This document shows, piece by piece, positions 13,061-22,549 of a DNA stretch of 64,000 bases. Source of the DNA: Glossina fuscipes (Eukaryota; Arthropoda; Insecta; Diptera; Glossinidae); contig NW_023998416.1 in assembly GCF_014805625.2 (NCBI RefSeq), forward strand, positions 18,694,926 through 18,758,925, read 5' to 3'. The stretch's first letter is position 1. Each line of letters begins with the position of its first letter. Both the position numbers and the translations under genes were made by a program. The notes under the pieces were generated by a model. The model was not told the DNA's origin. It saw only the letters and a list, made by a program, of their open reading frames with translations, and did not search any database.

Positions 13061-16000
13061 TATATCCCCATATCTCTGTGGTAGGTGCATAAAAATATAT
13101 TACATGTTCTTTGTTCGTGTGGTGCGTAAACTTACGGTCGCAAATTTAATTACATTAAATATTAGCTACAGCTTATTGAAAACTACTAGATGTTTTAGGA
13201 CGGGAACTTGTTTCTGCAGTTTCGCACTTTTATAATTTAATAAATTTTGTGCTTTATGATGCATAAATGTGGCGGTTAATCCATATTTAAGCAAATGTAG
13301 AGAGTCTCAACAAAATGCAGTAAGAAATCAAAATACCTCCATCCAATGCCATATATTAAAGTAGTAACAACATTAAATAGAAAAAAGAAGCGTAGGCGGC
13401 CGTCCTGCCTACGTTAATGAGTCCAGATAACAAATGAGTTAACAAAACTTGACGACACTAAGCTTCCTCACATTTTAGTCGACCATTAAACTTTATTTTT
13501 TGACATATTACTGCAATCATCAACGTTGCTATCGCCAGTTTAATTACAATATGCAAGGTCGTTGGCTAATATTAAACTATAATAATTTGCTTTTGCAGAA
13601 ACGGTCTGTTTTTGCGATCGAAGTTTGAATTAGTAAGAAATTCACATATTAATGCAATTGAGACTTTTTCAAAGGAACGTTAGGTTTATTTGTAAAATTC
13701 TGCTTATATTTATAGCTAACAAATTATAACTAAATTTGTATCTTAGGTTATACTGTCAAATGTATTCTACTTTCATTTCGCGTGTCAACTTGTCAGTGCA
13801 TGTTCTTTAATGATAGTATAATGCTGTGTTTTATGGAAAGAAAATATGCCTTCGCTTGCGACAATTGTCCGTACGTAAATTCCAATCCATGCTCGTTATA
13901 ATCGCGGCATCAAGCGAGCCGCCGAAGGTATCACAAAGACAATATCACCGAAATGTGAAACGAATGTCGCATGTCGTTTTGTGTGCATATTAAGAAGTCA
14001 TGGACTAGATGCGTTAAAGTAAGGCGTTTAACAAATTGGACCCGTCTACTCAACTTTATAGTGTCATAATTTTTTTTTTTTTTTTTTTTTTCAAAACCTT
14101 TACAAGGCACAGAAGCAAACTTCAAAAACCCCAAGTATGATATAAATTCCACGTCAGTTTCAAACCCGTAGCATGCCTAAGTATGTCCGTCTGTCCAAAT
14201 ATGCAGTATCTTTTTGCAAGATGTGGAAATTGAAAACGACCCAAAGTCTTCAAAGCACACACCTATGTAACAAGAGCTGTGAACACATTACTTTCCGTGT
14301 ACAACACACACACCGTATAAACTTCCACTTTTGTTCTGAAAAACAAAAAGTAAAGCAAATCGCTCCCTCCCAATTTTATAGCGTATGAAAATGTAGCTTT
14401 TTTTCTTCTTTAACGGCGACAGGTGTAAAAGACCCGAATATAATTTTATATACTTTTTCTTTTCAAGTTATTCAATAAGTTATTTTTATATGAACGTATG
14501 TAGAATTTCTCTTCGTACAGAATAAACATTTTACATACTCAATCTTTGATATCCTTCATCTCAAACCCACATCTACAAAAATCGAAATATATTCTTAGTT
14601 AGGGCTACGTTACTTAGAGAGCATGATCGCTTCTATATTGACCCTTAATGTAATCTTCAAAAATACTTGTAACAACTTCTTCATTCATTGTGCTCACGGC
14701 TATTTCTGCGACGAATTTTTACATAGTACTGCAAAAAATGTATACCATATTCTAGCTTAATTACTTCGTTAGGTTATAGGTACCATTGTTATGGCCATTC
14801 CGTGCGATTTAAATTTATATTAAAGCTTCATCTGTGACTTTTTACTAAGAATATATTCACGTTAAATTTCCCCTTTCCTGATTAATTTTTCTTTCCGCGG
14901 TAAGGGACCATTGGCTGATGCTACCGAATCTTAAAGTAAATATTATTACCCCTTTTGTCAATCTGTTACTACTGATACTTATATATGAGTATAAAAAATT
15001 GGCTTTTCGCCAAAAACAAATCTAAAAAGACATACAGTAACAAAAGGCCTGCAACTGCATCATCCACACTGTAAGTTTTTTAAATGCAATATTTCGTTAC
15101 GTGCAAACGTAAAAAAAATTTCATTGATTATTTCAATAGCAAACTATAGTAGTAGTAGTGGATATGAAACAATAGAGCCTACGTCATATCATCCTTAAAG
15201 GCGGTTCGTTTACGTACCTATTAAGAAAAATGATTAAAGAATTTTAATTTTGAATGGTAATTAAAAACTTAAGCTCTTATTTAAAAATTATTAAAAGACA
15301 ATCATAACAGGGAATATAAAAATAAGCTGGAAGTTTAACTAAAACAAGAAAGAACTTATATATTGCGGTTTGTCTTAATAGCTGTTACGGCTCTTTATTT
15401 TGATAATAGTTCCGAAAGGCTTTAGCCGATCAGAGAAATTTGTTTCTTTTAATTCTCGTGTGAACAAAACTTGATAAGCTTGAAATTCAGGAATAAATGA
15501 GGAGTTAGAGACAATTGCGATTAAGTAGTTTTAGCACGGGAAAACGTTCGATTTAACAGTCCGGTAAGAGTTATGAGAACATTCGAAACTTTTCTAAGCA
15601 AAATTTTTAGGTCTTGATCGCGGTTTCAGTAGAAAGAGAATGAAGCCGAGCTAGCCTTTCTGCTTCAGGTAACTAAAACTATGTATGCTTTATGTTATGC
15701 TACGAAAATTCAGTAAATTTTTACCCAAAAAAAAAGGGAACAGCAGTCAACAGCAATTGCAAAAAATACACTATTTACTTTATTGTTTGATATGCTTGCG
15801 CGTAATCGTAAAGCTAACGATTATATACAATAGAAAGATTAGCTGATAACAACTATAACGTTTACAAAAACAAATATATTTTATTGAAAATGTTATTGTT
15901 ACGCAAGTAAAATAATTTTATTTTAACATTACTTTAACTTTTCAAAAGTAAAAGTATCTCCAAATATACATCAAATAAAAAACAGATCAGAACAGAAGGA

Positions 16001-16875
16001 AACTTTAATATGTTGTACTAGCCAATGTTATATATGTATAACCGAGAGATATATATCAGATGCAAATTGCATTTCTTTTATCGAAATTGTACTAAACGAA
16101 AAAGGAACACTGTAGCAATTCTTGTTGAAAAAAGAAAAAATACAGCAGCTCCACTATCACCGACCAACATCATTATACGACATGCAGTAATAAGCACAAG
16201 AAGCACAACAACAGATTCCGCTTCACATGTTGAGGAGAAGACTTTTTGTAGGTAGTATCTTTGTTAAGACAATTTAATTTTTACTCAATTTTCACTAAAG
16301 GTTTATTTGTTTATACTTTTAAGTTTTTCAATCTATACGTTGTTTGTTTTTGGTATGTGTTTGTACCATCTAAACATATGTAAAACTATTAAATCAATTT
16401 ACCACGTCTTGACTTTTTTCTTTTTTACTTTTGCTCTTTCACACTTACCAATATTTTCGCCATTACTTCCAAAGTTATACGAATTCGTAGTTTTCCACGA
16501 TTTGTTTTTTTCTAATCAAGTTAACAGAATTTCTAAAATCTTTTTAACTATTTTTTAAGTGGTTTTTGTTGATAAAAATGTATTACTTTATAAAAATTTT
16601 GCACATTTTTTTAGAATTTTTCTGCGTTTTTTTTTCTTTTATTTTTTATTGCAAACTAAACTAAGCAGAAAATATTGTGTAAAGCAATGAGAAAAAAACA
16701 GTGATGATTTACTTACGATAAAATGCAAAGATCGTAAATTATCGATTTTGATGACAAGCATAAGTAACTCTTCAACTTGCATTAACAAATGCATAGGACA
16801 CGGAAACGGTGAACAGGAATGAACAACAAAACAAACTGAAACGTCAAAATAAATTTAAATATCAACAAGGAATTC
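13061..16875. other. Gene-poor AT-rich block
   Basis: About 3.8 kb with no convincing gene. It has a poly-T run near 14071-14092 and sequence near 14180-14260 resembling a heavily decayed family B fragment. The open frames at 16025-16255 and 16307-16558 are lysine- or phenylalanine-rich and I treat them as chance. Confidence 0.35.
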
Positions 16876-16907
16876 CGTCCAGGTTTTCAATTGAAAACAA
16901 CTGGACG
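16876..16907. repeat. Near-perfect 15-bp-arm inverted repeat
   Basis: The left arm CGTCCAGGTTTTCAA faces TTGAAAAC-AA-CTGGACG with only a two-base bulge. The centre, GTTTTCAATTGAAAAC, is a perfect 16-bp palindrome. It lies in noncoding DNA and could form a hairpin or bind a dimeric factor. No adjacent gene is recognised. Confidence 0.7.
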
Positions 16908-17699
16908 TGGCGGGCGTTTAACTCGCAAAAACTATTAAAAAATGCAAAAAAAAATGTGATGGACGTATAAAACGCAAAAACAAATAACACATTGATTTAA
17001 ACAAAATATTATAACAAAATAAATTTTTGTATTGTAGATGAAGCCCCAAAACCCAACTCAATAAATCATCTGTTTGTTAATTCGCTGACTCGCAGCAGCA
17101 GAAGAAAAAAATCCCAGAACATTTCGCTCTAAAAGTCGAGATAATAAAATAAAACAAGAAAATAACTAGTCGGGAAGGACCACAACGCTTTGGTTACGTG
17201 GCGGACATCGTAACAATGATAATACGTACGTATATATCTATATACATTTACAAACAAATTATCGACCAACTTTATTAAGATTCAAACGGAGAAACTCATC
17301 TTCACTTTGGAATCCTTTTACTCAGCTTAGCAAGACACTGTGGTGTATGCCCGTTCGATCACAAAGCAGTCTAAGAGCCTGCAAGTAAAATTAATATAAA
17401 TACAATAATGTAAAAAGCGAGAAAAAAGAATGCAAATATAAAAAGAATAAAGAACTGCAAGCTGAAAATGAATAGTAGCAATGTCACACTAAAAGTGAAC
17501 ATGAAGTCGTTCAGAAAAATTGAAGGGCTCATGCTAAGAAAAATCGAAGTGTTCGTTATTAGCAATGGGAAGCTATCACTTAATCCCCCATTTTGAGCAT
17601 ATTTAAGCTTGTGTGTCAGGGATTTTTCCGTTCATTGACTTGGCTTGGTGCAAGGGCTGTCCTTAAAGGATTGCGCTTTTACAATAGCCACCCTTAAAC

Positions 17700-18420
17700 C
17701 GACATAACGTGCATTTAGGCAATCATTTGTTGGAAAGTGAGCTCCACATTCTGAACAGGATAACATTTAAGATTCTCGCGGCACATGACTTCTTAAATGT
17801 TGTTCCCGTCGATGGACGGAGGTCAACACTTTTTCGCATTAAGGACATTTCCATTCCTTCAAGTTATCAAGTTGGTCATGGGTCGAGTTTAATTGTGGAT
17901 GGCATTCGATCTTTTTACTACATTCTCTGCCAGTAATATCTAATTTAATATTTATTGTTTTAGGTCGGAATTCGCGTTTGATTTCTACATGACTTTTCAC
18001 GTGTTGTTCAAAGCGAGATGCAGAAGTTAAGATCTTTCCGCATAAAGGACAATTCCAATCTTTCAAATTGTCATCTCTCCCCTGAGCTCTATTCACACGT
18101 TGACGATACGTAGGGAAACAATCAAACATTTGATTGCATTCCGCACAGAATATTACTTCAATGTCACGTTTTCTGATTTCACAATTACTCTTGCTCTTTC
18201 CTTGGGATTTCTTTGTTTGCTTTTTTTTGTTTTTGCGCACTCGACCTCTGTATTTTCATATCAAAGTAAACCTTACAAAGTGCCACAGCTGTAGCAGAAC
18301 CGTATATCCGTCATAATCCTCATTGATTACCTCCATAAATTTCTCGGAGAACGATTCGAAAGTACTGTCGCACTGATTACTTGACTTATCAGTTTTAATT
18401 ACTTTCACATCTTCCGCCAT
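17700..18420 (-). pseudogene. Broken C2H2 zinc-finger protein gene
   Basis: An ATG at 18420 opens a plausible N-terminus (MAEDVKVIKTDKSSNQCD...) that meets TGA near 18260. A GTAAGG just before that stop could be a splice donor. The same frame reopens with a basic stretch, then CAECNQMF, then a full finger WNCPLCGKILTSASRFEQHVKSH (residues C-C-H-H). A second finger follows with TAA in place of the codon between its two cysteines (CP-stop-CEK), yet the rest (LTSVHRREQHLRSH) is clear. A third half-finger (CSECGAHF) sits in a shifted frame near 17750. With at least one premature stop and one frameshift inside finger repeats, this is a decayed transcription-factor-like gene. Confidence 0.7.
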
Positions 18421-18790
18421 CTTTTAAAAGAAGTCTTTTCGCGTCTTTAAGGTGTCCCCTTCTTTGAAGCCTCGAAATTCCTGCTCCTCAATTATTTTCC
18501 ACATCACCTCAACGGCCCGCAAATATATCCAAGTTCTTGCGCATACCATAGGCAATAGGTATTGAAGGACGATCCTTGCTGCAGCCAATGCAGACTCCGC
18601 CTGATTTCTTGTAAAGTGACTTGCACCTTTTTTGCGAGCACTGGACGCTGCAGCTTCTCACTTATTTTATTGTCCTTTAATTGGTCCCCCCGTGAAGCCA
18701 CAACTTCGGACAGTCCCGAAAAAATCAGCTGAGGACTTCGTGAAACTCCTCATCGCAATGGGTGGACATATTCGTAAAAATCTTCTAAAC
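18421..18790 (-). pseudogene. Possible upstream remnant of the zinc-finger pseudogene
   Basis: Immediately upstream of the zinc-finger relic, the minus strand holds protein-like pieces in different frames. One reads SRGDQLKDNKISEKLQRPVL and another reads RAVEVMWKIIEEQEFRGFKE up to a TAA just before the downstream ATG. Their proximity suggests the same broken gene, but no family is recognised. Confidence 0.3.
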
Positions 18791-20519
18791 CTTCTAAAGA
18801 GAAATAAATTACATAAAATTTTGTTAATGTGGAGATATAAGCTATGTCTCATAAAAAATCTATGAACTTAAATAAAAAAATAAAAATAAAACAACGAATA
18901 GTTTTACATTTTCTCCAATTTTTGAAATTATTATTTTAAAATATTTTAGATTAGAATTACACACTAAATCTAAAGTTGTATGTTCCACCTTTTATTTTTT
19001 TTATTTTTTTTTTTAACACTGTAAACTGTTTTGTAGAGCTTTCATCAACCTCTACAAAAACAGCTTTCATCAGCCTCTACAACCTGCAAAGGTTCCTTTA
19101 AAGCAAACGACTTTGAGTCTAATTCTAAATTAAAATTTATTTCCTGCTTACTTTTTTCCAAACTATAATTAATTTAGTCGAAAAATAAATTCAAAACATG
19201 ACTTATAGCACTAGCGTCTAAAGCAAACAAAGAAAAAGAAAATAAGACAAAACATGGGGAGACATACGTTATTATTTTGGCACAAGGTCTCCACGACTGC
19301 CTTTACTCCATACCTCTATACTGAAGTGGAAGGTATTTGAACAGACTGTAAACGAAACATTGGCCGATTTATGTCGTCTATCCCGAGATATTGAAGCAGT
19401 TAAATAATAGATTCAACTGGTGCATCATCGAACCGATATTGCTGCACCTAGCGACTGCGACCTTTTAAAACTGCTAGTCGTCTGAATAAAAACGGCAAGA
19501 AGATATAAGTTTTGATCTACGATGTAGTCTTTACAAGAGAATGATAAATAACAGTAACATTGTTTCAGAGAGAAATAATTTCATATTGCATAGAAAATAA
19601 TCCCTGGTAGTGGCGCCAAACTGAAATGAAAGAGAGAACCACTTGTGGAATATATATAAAAAATAATCCGGTCAATTTGATTCCTTCGTATCAACAAAAT
19701 TTGATTTTGATGGTGCTTTTCCAAGAGAAAATTATTTTCTTTTTTCCAGCGGTACGATTTTTTCCGCCATTTCTTCTCATTTAACAGAGATGCTGACGAC
19801 TGCTTTGTTACTTCTTCTTATTTAACAGATGGGAGAGATTTTTTATTCAACATTTTTCTTATGTATTCAAAGCAACTCTGCGCTCTCTCTTTTCACCGCA
19901 TTAATACTTCTTTTATAAAAGGTGTAAAGGAAAAAACCAGCTAACGGCTTTTAGCGACTAATCAAAACCATTTCACAAGTTCTTCATGAAAGATTGAACT
20001 CGAGTGAAAAATTACCACAAAAATTTAAAAAAAAAGAATCAAAAATTATCAATATTTATAAAAAAAAATTAGTGTATTAAAACACTTTAGAATATAAATT
20101 GTTTATTAAGACTTGATAGTGAATTGATAAATTAAAGTTTTATAGAGAATTTAAGAAAATTATTTGAAAAATAAGCATAGTGTTTAATAAAAAGACCCCA
20201 AAAATTTTAAAATATTTATCATATCATATTTATCATATTAAAATCTTGCATAATTTTTACGAAATTTAGTGCATTGAAATCTGCCTTAACTTTAACTTTA
20301 TCATTGCCTGCTAAGTGAATTTACAATTTCATATATTTCATTTATTGCCGAGGAGGCCCTTGAGGGACCCTTCACATAATTTTCCTGGGAATCTTGTTGG
20401 TGTCTCCTTATTTGCTAGTAATAATAATAATAATCGAATTAGCAGGCCCAGAATAAAAATAAACAGTTTACAACATATTCAATTCATATTGGCGACATTA
20501 TAACAATAAGTATGTGTGC
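18791..20519. other. Intergenic stretch, unidentified moderate-complexity island
   Basis: 19260-19500 is less AT-rich than its surroundings and looks like an old insertion, but I could not assign it to any element class. The remainder is AT-rich. Confidence 0.3.
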
Positions 20520-20890
20520 CGCCATATTAATTTATATTATATACGCCATTCCTTTCCTAAATATTTGGGTTTTTTTTTGGCATACAAATGGTTGTTTACA
20601 TTGGGATTCAAAAAATAGGCTTACGTCGGTACCGTTAGTCGGTAACGTTAGTCGTTTTATGCCAAACTATTATTATGAAAAAATCTTCAAGTAAATACAT
20701 GGGGTCGTACAAAGAAGGGAATGTTGACATATCTGTGGAAAGAAATTATCCGAATTTCTTACCCATGTCGACATCAGCATCAGAAAATCAGAAAAAAAGG
20801 TGCAGAAATTGTGGTAAAGCAAACTTGAACTTTTTAAACCTAATTTTGGCCCAGCCAAATATTTATTATATTGACATAACATATAAAAAT
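20520..20890 (+). pseudogene. Possible piggyBac-like transposase C-terminal relic
   Basis: Two frames carry pieces that resemble the end of piggyBac-family transposases. One is WHTNGCLHWDSKNRLTSVPL in a 'trp-x-asp-asn-...-ala-ser-asn' position; the other is SASENQKKRCRNCGKANLNF, like the start of the C-terminal cysteine-rich domain. The frames differ and the rest of the gene is absent. The resemblance is short and from memory. Confidence 0.35.
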
Positions 20891-21131
20891 ACCTATGTAC
20901 ACATATGTATATGCTTCAAGGCTCTTCAACTCCATGCGAGTTTAAATTAGTTTTTGCTATTTTCTCGCATTTTATTTAATTAATGACGTTTTTTTTACAT
21001 TTACGTATATTATTACATTTTTTTTTTCAATAAATGTATGAATACATTTTTGTTTACATTTATTTTCCATCATAAAATTAAATCTTTTTTTGAACGGTTT
21101 ACTACTCATCAGAAAAATCGTCTTTCATTGA

Positions 21132-21180
21132 GGTGGATTTCAGGCCCGCTCATTTAATACTCTCAGATGACTGTGAATCG
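21132..21180 (+). repeat. Single copy of dispersed 51-bp unit
   Basis: It reads GGTGGATTTCAGGCCCGCTC then ATTTAATACTCTCAGATG. The 51-bp tandem at 60657-60734 has the same sequence with few changes. It abuts the duplicated block that begins at 21180. Confidence 0.6.
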
Positions 21181-21462
21181 AGATAAATGCTTATTTTTTA
21201 TACATTTATATATACAAGATTATATATTATATTTCAAGCACTTCAAGCACTTGTACGAATATATGGCAAGAATTAACAGAAAATTTTTCAAAAAAATACG
21301 GCAAAATCGAATGCCACGCCTATAAAAATTGTATAAAACTATTCAGGAGACGTACAAGGGGAGATAAATGCTTATTATTTATACATTTATATATACAAGA
21401 TTATATATTACATTTCAAGCACTTGTACGAATATATGATAAGAATTAACAGAAAATTTAAAA
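21180..21462 (+). repeat. Local direct duplication of about 100 bp
   Basis: 21180-21288 and 21361-21462 are near-identical. Both begin GAGATAAATGCTTATT and run through ATATATACAAGATTATATAT to AAGAATTAACAGAAAATTT. The first copy has an extra 9 bp (a doubled CTTCAAGCA). The 72-bp spacer is unique. Confidence 0.85.
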
Positions 21463-22327
21463 AAAAAATATTATCGGATTATGAACAACAGATATTTCAA
21501 ATTACAGTGCAAAACGTTAGCCGTTACCCTTTTAGTCTTAGAATTTGTTCTCTGGTCAATAATAATAATAATAATCACAACCCTGGATATTATTCTAAAT
21601 GTTTTTCAGTGACAATACTGAGGGAAACGATTTATACTCGATCCAAAGTATTGGACCTTTCGCTTGCCACCTATTTTAGTGGAAGGAGGAAAATATATTT
21701 GATTATACACTCGATTGTCTTAAGGGTCTTAAGAAATTGCTCCATATTCTTTAGATTCCTGAATGAATACATTCAAAATTAATATTAATTAGTATAGAAA
21801 ACAAAGAAACCCTTCACTTGGAAATCTTAAAAATTTTAAAAATAAAATCTAAGAAAAAACAGACTTATATTTTTCAGCCTTGTAGTGAAGAAAATTGTGG
21901 GAATCAATTCGAAAGATTTATTGTGAAAATCATTAGAACAATACTTCTACTTAGCGTACCGTAGCGAAACTTAATTTATAAGAAAATGTTCTGAGAACAA
22001 TTTGCTGGCCAAACCATCCTAACTATAGTCCGTCACGAAATATCCATTCACTTATGGAACACGTTCCTTCGTTCTAGTAATATAATAAAGAATCGGAAAT
22101 AGAAACATTATCAAAGGATACCTGGAATCTTTAATCATATGTAGGCACTTTAATAATTAAACTGTTGCACTAACATCTCTCATCGTGCTTCCGGAAAAAT
22201 AGCCAAATTTATCAGCAACGAATAGCTTCGACAAAAATTTATATACAGAAGATAAAATAGTTCAAGCTATTACAATCAATCAATTCAATTTCAACTATTA
22301 CGCTATTCAAATATCATCGCTAACATT

Positions 22328-22335
22328 TATCGATA
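22328..22335. promoter_or_regulatory. DRE-like motif upstream of Rat1
   Basis: A perfect TATCGATA lies about 215 bp before the Rat1 ATG, within TTATCGATAA. In Drosophila this is the DREF-binding DNA replication-related element, typical of housekeeping promoters. Its position fits a core-promoter role for the intronless exoribonuclease gene. Binding here is inferred. Confidence 0.55.
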
Positions 22336-22549
22336 ACATCTTTTTTGGAATGTGGAAGGTAATCCAAGTTTGGCTCTCTATTGATAACCACATTTTTCTG
22401 TACATGCGTTTTTTGTGTGGTTCGTTATAAATGAACACAAAAGCTTTAGAAGAATTGACATAAAACACTTTGTTCTGAGGAATTACGTAGACATTAAAAA
22501 GTAGAAAACTTGTAATTAAACCAAGATTTAAAATCTTTTAATTTCCGAT

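Noticed and set aside
16025..16558. Two adjacent plus-strand frames
   Set aside because: Composition is dominated by AT-rich DNA (Lys, Phe, Ile runs) and no family or splice structure is seen.
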